From Cellvibrionaceae bacterium 1162T.S.0a.05 (GTDB lineage: Bacteria > Pseudomonadota > Gammaproteobacteria > Pseudomonadales > Cellvibrionaceae), in contig LANB01000001.1 of assembly GCA_000964245.1 (NCBI GenBank), positions 4,157,501-4,221,500 of the forward strand: a stretch of DNA of 64,000 nt, in the 5' to 3' direction. The first letter of the stretch is position 1; every line of letters starts with the position of its first letter. A model generated the notes under the pieces. It was not told the origin of the DNA. It made no database searches and was given only the letters and a program-made list of their open reading frames with translations. The translations under genes and the position numbers were made by a program. Below, in pieces: positions 27,898 through 36,591 of this stretch.

Positions 27898-29079
27898 TTA
27901 GCCCCTTTTTCTGCAAGACCAGCGTTTTATGATTTGGTCATCAACATCAACCCCCAACCCCGGTCTCTCCATTAATCGCTCGCGGGGTATCTGTAAACGC
28001 TGATCGAACATCAGCGGCTCACTTGCGATATCTTCTGTCAGCAACAGGTTCCCTGCTGCGCCCTCGTGATAGCGTAAGTCCCCGCTCAATACCGCGAACA
28101 ATAATCCTGCTGCGGTGATCAGCGTGCTCTCCCCTACGTTTGCGCCTAGCTGCGTCTGTATGCCGGCGGCCTTTGCCATTCGCCGGATTTCGAGCGCATT
28201 AAACAAACCGCCCACTTTGGATATTTTTATATTCAGGCAATCGGCCGCGCCGCTGCTGATTAGCTCTGAAACTTGCGCTCTACTGCGCACGCTTTCATCG
28301 AGAATAATGGCTGCGCGACTACAGTCTTTAAAGCGCTCGTAATAGTCGCCAAGCAATTCAACCTGATCGCTTAACAGCGGCTGTTCCAACGCCGATACAT
28401 TAAACTCGTTCAGTAGCTCGCTAACATCCGCCACAGTATGTTCTTGCCAGGCGCCATTGGCATCAATACGGATATCGGCCAAGGGATAGTAGCGCCGAAT
28501 CAAACTGAGTTGATCTCGCACGCGCTGTAAATTACTGCCAGCTTTTAATTTAATTGCCGGAATAGAAAACGCCTGCATGCGCTGCAGAAACACGTCCAGT
28601 TCAGCTGTATCCAGGTCCGATATCGGCGCGGAGTATTGCACACTTGTCGGCTGACAGCCTGAGTTGTCCACGCCTTCGTGCGCTGACAGCAAGGTCAGCA
28701 ATGGACGGCCATTGATGCGCCCAAATAAATCCAGCAAGGCCAATTCAAGTGCTGCGCGGGCACACAGGTTATCCGGGTGCCGCTGCTCAAACGCATCGCA
28801 CCAATCGCGGATAGCGGTTAACGAATGGAATTCCTGATCGTAAAGCAGCGGTAATGTCTGAGTGATAAGGTCACAACAGTGCTGCTGCGTTTCACCGGAC
28901 ACATAGTCACGCGGCAAAGCCTCTCCCCAGCCACTCACACTCTCTGAAGCAGATAAATGTTCTGCACCACGAAGACAGACAAAAACCGACTCCGAATGAT
29001 TGCGCTCAGCCAACGCATGCACAAAAGACTGTTTAAAGGGAATATTAACCGCGTAGACGGCCGCCTCACGGATACGCAT
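27898..29079 (-). CDS. Enolase-superfamily dipeptide epimerase/cycloisomerase
   Basis: 393 residues with the mandelate racemase/muconate-lactonizing layout. The N-terminal capping domain starts REAAVYAVNIPFKQSF. In the barrel, IKLKAG carries the KxK base, DANGAW and LEQPL carry metal ligands, LDESV follows, and NIKISKVGG carries the second base Lys. The ALDES/K-type motifs fit L-Ala-D/L-Glu or related dipeptide epimerases and muconate cycloisomerases; the exact substrate cannot be told. Cytoplasmic. It overlaps the next upstream gene by 14 bp, so the two are translationally coupled. Confidence 0.85.
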   Translation of the reverse strand: MRIREAAVYAVNIPFKQSFVHALAERNHSESVFVCLRGAEHLSASESVSGWGEALPRDYVSGETQQHCCDLITQTLPLLYDQEFHSLTAIRDWCDAFEQRHPDNLCARAALELALLDLFGRINGRPLLTLLSAHEGVDNSGCQPTSVQYSAPISDLDTAELDVFLQRMQAFSIPAIKLKAGSNLQRVRDQLSLIRRYYPLADIRIDANGAWQEHTVADVSELLNEFNVSALEQPLLSDQVELLGDYYERFKDCSRAAIILDESVRSRAQVSELISSGAADCLNIKISKVGGLFNALEIRRMAKAAGIQTQLGANVGESTLITAAGLLFAVLSGDLRYHEGAAGNLLLTEDIASEPLMFDQRLQIPRERLMERPGLGVDVDDQIIKRWSCRKRG

Positions 29080-29839
29080 GAGAAAAATATCTCCGCTTTA
29101 TTTTTCGCAGGGGCTTGAGCATAAACCAGAGCACATTCTTAACATTCAGCTTGCAGACCAAAATCAGGCCATGACCATTCGCATGCTCCGGATTGTGACG
29201 CGCATAATACGCAATATAGGGGTTAGTGAGATCCTTTTCGGTAATGACCACCGATTGATCATTCAAAATATTGGTTGCCTTACGCACGGTACCGGTCTGT
29301 GGGTCAAAATCTTCGCCATAATAACGCTCACCAATCATACGGATTAACTCCGAAATTAGCGCAGGTGTTAAGCGGTGGGGGGATGGCCAGTAATCTTTCA
29401 GATTATTCGCCATCACCAGATAAGGCTTATACGACAGTGCATCCGTCCAGAAAAAAGCCGGACGCCACGGGTGCCTTAACTTAATACTCAACATATAACG
29501 GATAACTGTGCGCTGCACCAGCATGCGGCCACGGTAAGCAGGCTGAATATACACCTGGCCAAAATACAATGTGGTAATGCGTTCTTTATTTACCGCAGTA
29601 AAGTCATAAAAACGCACACCAATACACCCCACCAGCTCAGCCGTGTTATCAGCACTCTGCCCTGCCTGGTGCTGCCGGTAAAACAATACCACCTCATCCA
29701 ACCTGCTCCAGCGCTCGGTAAAGGCATCGAAACTGATGTTATAGGCCTGGTGGTAGAGGCTCCATATCGCTTGATTCAAAGCTTCATCAATGGCGCTGGC
29801 AGAGAGGATTTTTGTCTTAACTTTTGCGGTTAATCGCAC
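29066..29839 (-). CDS. GNAT-like N-acetyltransferase-fold protein
   Basis: 257 residues from GTG 29839. The central segment LYFGQVYIQPAYRGRMLVQRTVIRYML (strand, then an R-x-x-x-A/G-like acetyl-CoA loop and helix) suggests a GNAT fold, and the flanking strands VGCIGVRFYDF fit too. The ending is very basic (KPLRKIKRRYF). Its last 14 bp overlap the epimerase gene, indicating a shared transcript and perhaps a shared dipeptide or amino-acid pathway. The family assignment is tentative. Confidence 0.55.
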   Translation of the reverse strand: MRLTAKVKTKILSASAIDEALNQAIWSLYHQAYNISFDAFTERWSRLDEVVLFYRQHQAGQSADNTAELVGCIGVRFYDFTAVNKERITTLYFGQVYIQPAYRGRMLVQRTVIRYMLSIKLRHPWRPAFFWTDALSYKPYLVMANNLKDYWPSPHRLTPALISELIRMIGERYYGEDFDPQTGTVRKATNILNDQSVVITEKDLTNPYIAYYARHNPEHANGHGLILVCKLNVKNVLWFMLKPLRKIKRRYFSHAYP

Positions 29840-30252
29840 ACAGGCAACCCGTTATGTTATTAGATATTTTCGGCAGCTTTAAACCGTAGGCTGTTTTTTA
29901 CCATCAAAACTTCCGTCACTCAAGTTTCGCAATCGTCTTTGGTATAAAATAGTTAAGTTAATGGTGCAGGCCAACACCAAGAAATTTTGAAGCAATTTTT
30001 CACCAGCTGCCCGAAAATAATCTTTCTCACCGCCGGTTTTTTAGATTTAAACTCACCTACGAATTGAAAAACAGTCGTTTTATTCTGTTATACGCAACAC
30101 CATGCCAACCTTATTAAATATAGATTGAGCGACAAGCATACCGTTTTTGATTTATGAGGCATTTTTTACTGTCGGCGTCCAATTATTTTTTAGAAATTTA
30201 ATATATCACCTAAATTTTTTTATTTTATTTCACCAGCATATTATGTACCCGC
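29840..30252. other. Intergenic region with diverged long repeat copy 1
   Basis: About 410 bp with no gene. The stretch from about 30005 to 30215 is related to 31143-31355 (see repeats). Confidence 0.6.
30005..30215. repeat. Diverged ~200-bp repeat, copy 1
   Basis: Aligns by eye over about 200 bp with 31143-31355 in the same orientation. Shared blocks include TTTAAACT..CCTACGA, TCGTTTTATT / TTGTTTTATT and TTTTGATTT...GTC.AATTATTT. Each copy lies directly beyond the 3' end of a minus-strand gene (30253 and 31372). It does not have recognisable attC core sites. Confidence 0.6.
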
Positions 30253-31014
30253 TTATTTCTTACATGAAACACCTTTTGGTTTCGGAAGAGAACCGGCCAA
30301 CTTTTCAATATTTAAAGATAACTTTGCCTTAAAATGTTTTTCATACTTCGCCAATTCCTCAGCCGACAACTTTTCATAATCATCTGGCTCAAATCCGACT
30401 TCCTCACGATAAATTCCCAATCCGTGACCTCCTATGTAGTGGATTGGCATTAGAGAATAAGATCTAGATGCAATTATACTACTTAATTCATTCCTTTTTT
30501 CCCTAGTATTACTCTCAATCCCATAAGATCCCTGACGCCCCCTTGCCAAATCCAGCCTTTCAAATTCCCTAGTATGAAAAATCTTGAAATCCGCAATAAA
30601 AATAACTCCACTTAGTTCATAGTCCTTAAATTCAGCCTTAAAGCTATCAATAAAATCTTTATTCGCCGTCATTAATCCATCCTGTCTATCAGGCGTATCT
30701 GATTTTTCAATATATTCATAGATATTTGGGGTATCACTGAGATCAACCAATTCGTAACAATATTCAGACAGCAAAATACTTTTTAACTCCCTGAAAATAT
30801 ATCTATCCAACTCCCAATTAACCTCCAAGTCTCTCTCAAAGTTACCAAATACAGTAAAACCTATATGCCTGTGTACTGGTTTGGGAGGTAGTGCAGACAT
30901 AAATCCAATCTTTGCTCCATCTTTATAATTATAATCAACAGGAAGAGGGTTTGTTATTTGAGTTTCACACCCTGTAATTACAAAAATTATGATAATGACC
31001 TGTAAATATTTCAT
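30253..31014 (-). CDS. Hypothetical lipoprotein
   Basis: 253 residues from ATG 31014, with a GGGGGAAG site upstream. Lipoprotein signal with lipobox VITGC (Cys16). The mature part is mixed alpha/beta with PPKPVHRHIGFTVFGNFERDLEVNWELDRYIFRELKSIL and a late KLSAEELAKYEKHFKAKL helix; no family recognised. It is AT-rich and lies at the left edge of the cassette array, followed by the first copy of the diverged 200-bp repeat. Confidence 0.65.
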   Translation of the reverse strand: MKYLQVIIIIFVITGCETQITNPLPVDYNYKDGAKIGFMSALPPKPVHRHIGFTVFGNFERDLEVNWELDRYIFRELKSILLSEYCYELVDLSDTPNIYEYIEKSDTPDRQDGLMTANKDFIDSFKAEFKDYELSGVIFIADFKIFHTREFERLDLARGRQGSYGIESNTREKRNELSSIIASRSYSLMPIHYIGGHGLGIYREEVGFEPDDYEKLSAEELAKYEKHFKAKLSLNIEKLAGSLPKPKGVSCKK

Positions 31015-31371
31015 TCTTCCCCCTTACCTAAAGAAAAAATACTTTGAGGCGATACTTAGACAACCGCACTAACAATCTTCCAGTACACAATATTTTTTTT
31101 TAAATCAGCCCCGACAAGGTCATAAATCTATCTGTACGCTTACCGTGCGTACCCAGTTATCTTTTCGACCGACACATTCTTTAATTTTAAACTTGTCTAC
31201 GAGCTGTAAGACTGTTGTTTTATTATATTCTTACACATCACCGTTTCAGGTTTCATAAAATCAATTGAGGGCATAACATCCTCTTTTGATTTTTATGCAG
31301 TGATTTTTGCTGCTAGTGTCTAATTATTTCGTTTCCAGAAAATAAATATGCCACCTTTATCGAAAAGAACA
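31015..31371. other. Intergenic region with diverged long repeat copy 2
   Basis: About 357 bp with no gene. Most of it (31143-31355) is the second copy of the long repeat. Confidence 0.6.
31143..31355. repeat. Diverged ~200-bp repeat, copy 2
   Basis: Counterpart of 30005-30215, same orientation, downstream of the minus-strand gene ending at 31372. Divergence looks like roughly a third of positions, so the duplication is old or the two were acquired separately. Confidence 0.6.
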
Positions 31372-31767
31372 CTATTCGAGACTGATCACTTCTTTTTCAT
31401 TGCGGACCATCGTAAGTCTCTTTTGGTCCGTATTCCACACGTAAGACCTGGTAATAACGATTTCGTCGTAGGAGCCTATCGGAAAATAGCTTAGCGTTAA
31501 TACCAATTCATTACCCGCCAAGGAAACTCGCGCAGCACTACCGGCGATCTCCCTGAATAGCTCTATTTCCATTTCGCCAGCAGCACGATATTTGACCGAT
31601 ATGTCGCAGTGATCGCCAGAATAGCAGAGTGATCCTGTGGTTATAACAACATTACCTGATTCAGTTAATAACGTTTCATGAGTAATTAATGCATCAGGCG
31701 CTGACCAGTCAAAAGGATCAGCAGCGACTAATGGAGATAAAAGTAATATGTATAAAAATCTTTTCAT
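31372..31767 (-). CDS. Small exported hypothetical protein
   Basis: 131 residues from ATG 31767, with GGA close upstream and a signal peptide (MKRFLYILLLSPLVAA); an upstream start at 31785 would bury the signal. The mature part is beta-rich with two Cys (SLCYSGDHCDIS) that could form a disulfide. Family not recognised. It lies beyond the last recognisable attC site, so it may be a cassette that lost its attC or ordinary chromosome. Confidence 0.65.
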   Translation of the reverse strand: MKRFLYILLLSPLVAADPFDWSAPDALITHETLLTESGNVVITTGSLCYSGDHCDISVKYRAAGEMEIELFREIAGSAARVSLAGNELVLTLSYFPIGSYDEIVITRSYVWNTDQKRLTMVRNEKEVISLE

Positions 31768-31942
31768 TTTCCAGTAAATAAACACGATATCGATCTCACT
31801 ATCGTTCTAAGTCATAGTAACTTGTACTGCGTGTGAGGAGAAGCTTTAGTGTAAAGTGGTGTAGCCATCACAAGAAGCGATTAAAATTAGTACTAGACCT
31901 ACCAAAAATATCCTTACTGGATTCACCCTCAACCCTCTTTAA

Positions 31943-32041
31943 GCATAGCGCCCTGCCAAGGGGCACGCGGAACAACGTGTAGCGTTTCCCGCTGAGGCCG
32001 CGTATTTTTGCGGCCGGAGTAACTTCGGCAGCTTATTAGAC
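31943..32041. repeat. attC site A (degenerate)
   Basis: Sits directly after the SH3 gene in gene orientation. The core-like ends (GCATAGC and ATTAGAC) each differ from the RYYYAAC/GTTRRRY consensus. The interior shares AACAACGTGTAGCG with the good site at 36592-36681 and has a GGCCGCG/CGCGGCC-type stem, so it is a decayed attC. It marks the left end of the array. Confidence 0.65.
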
Positions 32042-32044
32042 ATT

Positions 32045-32593
32045 TTACAGCGCCTTGATAAGTGGGTAATCGACATAGCCTTTACCCGAAGATGATTCCA
32101 CCAGGGCCCACTCTCCAGATTTGCTTAATAATTTTATAAGTGTACCGCCTGCGATAGTGCCAACGATATCGCTATTTATTGAGGGGGCCGACCTCAGGTT
32201 AACTCCGCCATCAGCTAAAACCACATAAGAAGACTCCAATCGTTCTTTGCTGCAGTAACCCTTGAGTCCATTTGTAGATATAAATTTTTGAATTGATGCA
32301 TACTCCGGAATTTTTCGAGCGGCAAAAAGACAATTGTGGTTTTTAATAACCGTTGCAATTAAACCTGCTTTAACGTCATGATCAATTGCATCAACCAGCA
32401 CTTTAACGATAACTTCATCTGCCACAAGTGGATCATAATTTATAGCAAGTGGGCAGCCCTGCCCCCTCAAAAATTCTTCTTTATTACTTAGGTCATTTAA
32501 TTCCCAATAAGACATAAACCGCTGTGCAGTAGATCCGCAAGAAAGCGCATTCATGGAAAATAAAATTGTAAAAGCCAGTAGCAGAGTTCTCAT
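32045..32593 (-). CDS. Cassette protein with C-terminal bacterial SH3 domain
   Basis: 182 residues with a signal peptide (LLLAFTILFSMNALSC, possible lipobox ALSC). The C-terminal ~60 residues are an SH3b domain: GGVNLRSAPSINSDIVGTIAGGTLIKLLSKSGEWALVES. The middle is unrecognised, with scattered Cys. SH3b domains usually bind peptidoglycan peptides, so an envelope location is likely. It lies between attC sites A and B, on the minus strand like every other cassette gene. Confidence 0.8.
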   Translation of the reverse strand: MRTLLLAFTILFSMNALSCGSTAQRFMSYWELNDLSNKEEFLRGQGCPLAINYDPLVADEVIVKVLVDAIDHDVKAGLIATVIKNHNCLFAARKIPEYASIQKFISTNGLKGYCSKERLESSYVVLADGGVNLRSAPSINSDIVGTIAGGTLIKLLSKSGEWALVESSSGKGYVDYPLIKAL

Positions 32594-32595
32594 TT

Positions 32596-33057
32596 TCAGA
32601 TGCCTAATACTCCGCCCAGGGGCAGCCTTGTAGTTGATTGTGTTGCGCTAGCGTAGCGAAAAGCGCATAAGCAAGCAAAGGCTGCCCCAGCGCCAAAGGC
32701 GTGATTAGAGCGGTTTGTTATACGTCTTAGTTTCATGGGCTTGGCCCCCAAAGATGCTGATTTCATTAATTGTACATCTTGACTCTTTATATGTTGCCTG
32801 ACCTCTTTCGCGAAGCTCATAAACTCTTGATTAGAATATAAGGATTCCCAAAATAATCTTCTTTCTTCATCACTTTCAAATTTCCATATATGAATCAATT
32901 GATGAAGGATGCCAGTATCACTTATAAAATAACCGACAAGGTATTTGTCATAACCACCTTTCTTCATTGCTGGCCAACCATAGTTTTCGTAAAGGTTAGC
33001 TACCTCAGGCATTTGGCCCGTGGCGATTGAATAAATCCTTTTCTCGTAGATTTTCAT
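32596..33057 (-). CDS. NIPSNAP family cassette protein reading through its attC
   Basis: 153 residues from ATG 33057. Residues 1-105 match NIPSNAP: MKIYEKRIYSIATGQM, LYENYGWPAMKKGGYDKYLVGYF, LHQLIHIWKFESDEERR. NIPSNAP proteins are dimeric alpha-beta barrel proteins of unclear biochemical role. The last about 42 residues are translated from the attC site B itself, and the TGA stop falls just before the next gene's ATG (32593). So the cassette seems to have lost its own stop, or the tail is a harmless extension. Confidence 0.75.
   Translation of the reverse strand: MKIYEKRIYSIATGQMPEVANLYENYGWPAMKKGGYDKYLVGYFISDTGILHQLIHIWKFESDEERRLFWESLYSNQEFMSFAKEVRQHIKSQDVQLMKSASLGAKPMKLRRITNRSNHAFGAGAAFACLCAFRYASATQSTTRLPLGGVLGI
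32602..32723. repeat. attC site B
   Basis: Plus-strand ends GCCTAAT (32602) and GTTATAC (32717-32723) act as R'' and R' cores. Long imperfect arms (GGGGCAGCC near 32619 and GGCTGCCCC near 32680) form the folded site. It overlaps the 3' end of the NIPSNAP frame. Confidence 0.8.
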
Positions 33058-33102
33058 ACTTATTCCGATTAATTCCTAGCTAGGTTTTTAATATTGCTCT
33101 TC

Positions 33103-33165
33103 GTATAACGCTCCGCTCAGCCGAGCCTGTGTAGCAGGCGTCGGCTGAGCGGCGGCTTGTTATAC
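33103..33165. repeat. attC site C
   Basis: A short (63-bp), nearly perfect attC: GTATAAC at 33103-33109, GTTATAC at 33159-33165, and arms CCGCTCAGCCGA / TCGGCTGAGCGG around a small loop. It follows the DUF2971 gene, whose stop is 5 bp away. Confidence 0.9.
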
Positions 33166-33169
33166 CTTT

Positions 33170-33994
33170 TCAAGTTATTCTTGCGAATTTTATACCGTAA
33201 GCTGCACTTTCTAATTCTACTTTCCATAACTCCGGACTAAAAGGGCCATTTGCAATCATCGTCCTCACTTTTTCTATGTGCCTAGCGTCCATGTTTGCCC
33301 CAAAATAGACCGCTTTTAAGACATTATTGGATAATATATAGGATGTATCATTTTTAGGTAGTCTTACCGAAGCGCGAGGGTATAGTAGCGACCGATATTC
33401 TTCTTCGTATTTCCAAACGTTAGATTTAGTTAATAATGGGCGAAATGCTCTCGTATCTTTTGGCTGAGGGAAATCTACAGTTGGATATTCATTTTGATAC
33501 TTAACTTTTTGTGACGCGCTTATTGGTAACTTTTGTGAGTCAAATTTTACACATAAGCCTTTATGTGAATCAGCATAATGAGACCAAAACAGTAAATTAT
33601 CTACATTTTGAGTAAAGCAGCATACTCTTACTTCGTTAAAAACCCTTTTTATAGAGTCATTTAGTGCAACCTTTAAACCTTCTGTGTTTCTCATATTTAT
33701 TGAAACCATTTTTTCTGCATCTTTTTTTCTAAGGCCTGATTCCTTACCAACCTTAATCAGGTGTTTCCTCAGTTTAGCTGCATCTTCGCCCGTATTTGGA
33801 TATAAAAAATGTGGGCTGCATTCAAAAGGGTCATTTAAATCCTTTGGCAAGGAGTGATATAAATTTGCTTCCTCAAATAGACAAGAAAGATACTCTGGAT
33901 GATCCTCATTAAATCTAAAAAATTTGAATAAACTCTTTATTCCTTCAGCCTGCGGAAAGGGGTGATCTTTGCGAAAATCATCGATTGAAATCAT
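33170..33994 (-). CDS. DUF2971 cassette protein
   Basis: 274 residues from ATG 33994. DUF2971 signature segments are present: FKFFRFNEDHPEYLS near the start, LPKDLNDPFEC, VCCFTQNVDNLLFWSHYADSHKGLCVKFD, NVWKYEEEYRSL and LKAVYFGANM. DUF2971 proteins are cytosolic and turn up in mobile and defence-associated neighbourhoods, but the biochemical function is unknown. Located between attC sites D and C. Confidence 0.88.
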   Translation of the reverse strand: MISIDDFRKDHPFPQAEGIKSLFKFFRFNEDHPEYLSCLFEEANLYHSLPKDLNDPFECSPHFLYPNTGEDAAKLRKHLIKVGKESGLRKKDAEKMVSINMRNTEGLKVALNDSIKRVFNEVRVCCFTQNVDNLLFWSHYADSHKGLCVKFDSQKLPISASQKVKYQNEYPTVDFPQPKDTRAFRPLLTKSNVWKYEEEYRSLLYPRASVRLPKNDTSYILSNNVLKAVYFGANMDARHIEKVRTMIANGPFSPELWKVELESAAYGIKFARIT

Positions 33995-34022
33995 TTTCTA
34001 ATATATTTTCTGGTCGCTTTTT

Positions 34023-34134
34023 GTATAACGCCTCAATCACCGGCCCGCCGGAGTGGAGGATTTTTTGTGGCAAAAGCGTTAGCGCCACAAAAATGCCGGA
34101 GCGGGGTGGGTCCGCGCGCATTGATTTGTTAGGG
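34023..34134. repeat. attC site D
   Basis: GTATAAC (34023-34029) and GTTAGGG (34128-34134) cores enclose arms TTTTTTGTGGC ... GCCACAAAAA around AAAAGCGTTA. It follows the TOPRIM/DUF4435 gene; its stop begins at the next base (34135). Confidence 0.88.
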
Positions 34135-34893
34135 CTAAGCTGCAACCAACGCATCTTGAATATTTTGGATTAACAGTTCCAAATAGTTGTTGTTACCTTG
34201 TTTTAAGGCTATCTCTATCAGGTTTTTGTCACTAAATTTAGAAAAGCGACCCTTTGCTGATAAGAAGCGAGAAAGCATCTGAAACAATTGCTTTCCTCTA
34301 ACATTTAAATTGTATTCAAGGAAAACCTCGTCCACGATTTTCTTGGAAGGGGTTGTGTAGCCAATACCACAAGAGAAATTTGGACAAATAGTATTTAAGC
34401 CTTCTGGAGAAACCAAATTTATGTGTGCTGAAACTTGTAATGTTCGGTTTTGACTGTTTGTATTCCTAAATTTTTCAAGCTCGAATGAAAACCACTTTCC
34501 TATAATATCTCGAAGTATTTCGTGTTTTTCTAAATCTTTATTGTCCAGTAAATTTAAAATATTTGAGCCGGCAAATATATCATTTTCAATGCAATATCCA
34601 GAAGTAAATATTATGCCTGTTTTGTCTGACGGTATCCCTTCAAAGCGATATGAATCTTTATCTGCAATAAATATAACATTCTTGTCCGAGAATTCTGCTT
34701 TCCTTTCATATACTGCTATTAAGTTACATCTACCCCCACATGGCTGCAGAGAAACTAAGTTTGTATTCAAATGCGTCTTTAACCATCTATAAATAAAAAC
34801 GTCATCTGTACCTTCAATTAGTATAGTTGGGATAAATGATCTTTTAAGAGTATTTACTATTTCATCAATGGTCGGTAATGACTTAGCCCCCAT
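34135..34893 (-). CDS. TOPRIM/DUF4435 protein, AriB-like effector
   Basis: 252 residues from ATG 34893. TOPRIM features: ILIEGTDDVFIYRW (catalytic Glu27), then VIFIADKDSYRF with the DxD pair Asp78/Asp80, and the DUF4435 mark SGYCIEND (101-105). In PARIS anti-phage systems AriB is the TOPRIM (DUF4435) nuclease released and activated by the AriA ATPase. The 11-bp overlap with the upstream ATPase gene and the shared cassette fit that pairing. Whether this pair recognises the same trigger is unknown. An alternative is an OLD/RloA-type ATPase-TOPRIM pair. Confidence 0.82.
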   Translation of the reverse strand: MGAKSLPTIDEIVNTLKRSFIPTILIEGTDDVFIYRWLKTHLNTNLVSLQPCGGRCNLIAVYERKAEFSDKNVIFIADKDSYRFEGIPSDKTGIIFTSGYCIENDIFAGSNILNLLDNKDLEKHEILRDIIGKWFSFELEKFRNTNSQNRTLQVSAHINLVSPEGLNTICPNFSCGIGYTTPSKKIVDEVFLEYNLNVRGKQLFQMLSRFLSAKGRFSKFSDKNLIEIALKQGNNNYLELLIQNIQDALVAA

Positions 34894-36046
34894 TTAAGTC
34901 ACCTCTATCAGTACCGATCATTATTTCTTTGTCTTCATATTGCGTATATATAAAAGGCGAATGGGTTGCTATAAAGAGCTGATTATTTGTTTTTTGCTCA
35001 ATCATGACATCCAATAAAATACGCTGCCAATCCACATGTAGACTCAGTTCGGGCTCATCGATAAAGAACGGGCAATCATTGTAAAGAGCGTTATAGCACA
35101 AAAAGCTTAACATTTGCTTTTCACCAGCAGACAGAGAGTCAGAATTAATGCTTTGATCTATATCACCCAAGGTTACTCTTGGGTTGAGTCTTATTCCTTT
35201 ATGTTTGAATATTGTTACTATTATATTTGAAAGAACACTTAAAGATTTAAATGCATTTTCACGAACCAGTTCTAACTCTACAACATCCTGATTAATTTTA
35301 TCCAACGTAGAAACTGCGTCCTTAAGAGCATCTTTTTCTTTAGAGCCTAATTGCCTATAGCTTCTTATTTCAGTGAAAATCTTTTCAGAAAGTGATTTTG
35401 AATAGTCATTGACCTTTGTCGTTGCATCGCTGTGTTTACGAGTAACTAGCTGAGAGATATCCACAGTTGAAATGGAAGAAACAAACTTGTGGTTTCCAAC
35501 CGAAAGCCTATCAGCATGAGACTCAAGCGCCTCTTGAATTTGACTTCCAAAACCTTCGCTTTCTCCAATGACAAATTCGCTGCCACTGCGAAATACTCTC
35601 CTTGCTCTACTCCCTACATCTTCGTCCATTGAAAAACCGCCTTCAATCCTTCTGAAGGTCGGAAAGAAGATAGATGTATCTAACATCCCTACAGTAATTT
35701 CGTTTGCCTCCTCTACAGTTTCACCTCTATTTATTGGTTCTTTTTTATCAAAGAGAATTTCACCTGTCGGTTTGCTAATAATAAATCTAACAAGTTCTCT
35801 ATTTTTACTTTTGCTTCTCTCGACTTGTAATGTGTATTTTGAGGTAACGATCTTTACGTTAGTAAAATGTATCTCTCGCAATGCTCGTTCAATATTTGCA
35901 CTAATGCAATACCACATCAACTTTAGTATTGTTGTTTTCCCTGATCCATTACGCCCAGTAATTATATTAATATCGTCATTAAATTTTATATTAATTGGAT
36001 GGCTTGATTCATTGAGTCCAGCCACCTCTAATTCGTTTATTTTCAT
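34883..36046 (-). CDS. ABC/AAA15-type ATPase, AriA-like sensor
   Basis: 387 residues from ATG 36046. ABC-type ATPase organisation: Walker A GRNGSGKTT (31-39), signature LSAGEKQM (305-312), Walker B PFFIDEPELSLH (IDEPE at 329-333) and switch His in ATHSP (362). A long charged, coiled-coil-like middle (about 200-280) separates the halves, as in SMC/OLD/AriA-like ATPases. Together with the overlapping TOPRIM gene it matches PARIS AriA plus AriB. Both genes lie in one cassette between attC sites E and D, which is rare since most cassettes hold one gene. Confidence 0.82.
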   Translation of the reverse strand: MKINELEVAGLNESSHPINIKFNDDINIITGRNGSGKTTILKLMWYCISANIERALREIHFTNVKIVTSKYTLQVERSKSKNRELVRFIISKPTGEILFDKKEPINRGETVEEANEITVGMLDTSIFFPTFRRIEGGFSMDEDVGSRARRVFRSGSEFVIGESEGFGSQIQEALESHADRLSVGNHKFVSSISTVDISQLVTRKHSDATTKVNDYSKSLSEKIFTEIRSYRQLGSKEKDALKDAVSTLDKINQDVVELELVRENAFKSLSVLSNIIVTIFKHKGIRLNPRVTLGDIDQSINSDSLSAGEKQMLSFLCYNALYNDCPFFIDEPELSLHVDWQRILLDVMIEQKTNNQLFIATHSPFIYTQYEDKEIMIGTDRGDLNGG

Positions 36047-36078
36047 ATCTTTTTACTCATATCGTGGAAAGATTAGAG

Positions 36079-36180
36079 CTCTAGCGCCTTGGTAAATTGC
36101 AGTTTTGGAGGAGCCCGTGTGTGCTATTAAGCACACAAAGGAGCGACGGAAAAACTGTCAATTTAACCAATTTGTTAGGA
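36079..36180. repeat. attC site E
   Basis: Cores CTCTAGC (36079-36085, one mismatch) and GTTAGGA (36174-36180). The interior is almost the same as site H (37588-37689): GGAGGAGCCCGT, a central hairpin of GTGTGTGC...GCACAC type, AAGGAGCGACGGAAAAACTG. Confidence 0.85.
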
Positions 36181-36591
36181 ATTTTCATTTTCTTTCTTAA
36201 AATACTCGTATTGCAATTCAGTCTCAAGCTCATAGAATTTAGTTAAGTACATTAACGCTTTATCTGTGGATATAGATTTGAATTCAAAGAACTTAGGATA
36301 AGCGATAAAACCTAATATTTTCTTGGGCCTAAAGGTACAAACTTCGACGTTAAAACTACCTAGACAGTTAGCTAATGTAAACGCTATGTGATAATCGCCT
36401 ATTCTAAAAGTCAAATCAGGCCAACATGGTGTTGGTCTTTTACCATCAAGCTTATCAAATTCTTTAAGCTCCTTTTCCCAAGGGGCATTCTTGAATTCGA
36501 GTATTGCTTTCTCTAAATTGCACTTTCCCAAATCAGTATTTGTACAATCAGCATTAATAAAGCCTGCTGCATCTGATTTTTTCATTCGCAT
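36175..36591 (-). CDS. Hypothetical cassette protein
   Basis: About 138 residues from ATG 36591, or 136 from ATG 36585. The open frame continues upstream to 36624 but that part lies in attC site F and is not likely to be coding. The TAA stop is inside the core of site E. Soluble protein with four Cys (NADCTNTD, LGKCNLE, TPCWPD, VEVCTFRP) and a central beta region (DLTFRIGDYHIAFTLANCLGSFNVEVCTF); family not recognised. Confidence 0.6.
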   Translation of the reverse strand: MRMKKSDAAGFINADCTNTDLGKCNLEKAILEFKNAPWEKELKEFDKLDGKRPTPCWPDLTFRIGDYHIAFTLANCLGSFNVEVCTFRPKKILGFIAYPKFFEFKSISTDKALMYLTKFYELETELQYEYFKKENENS

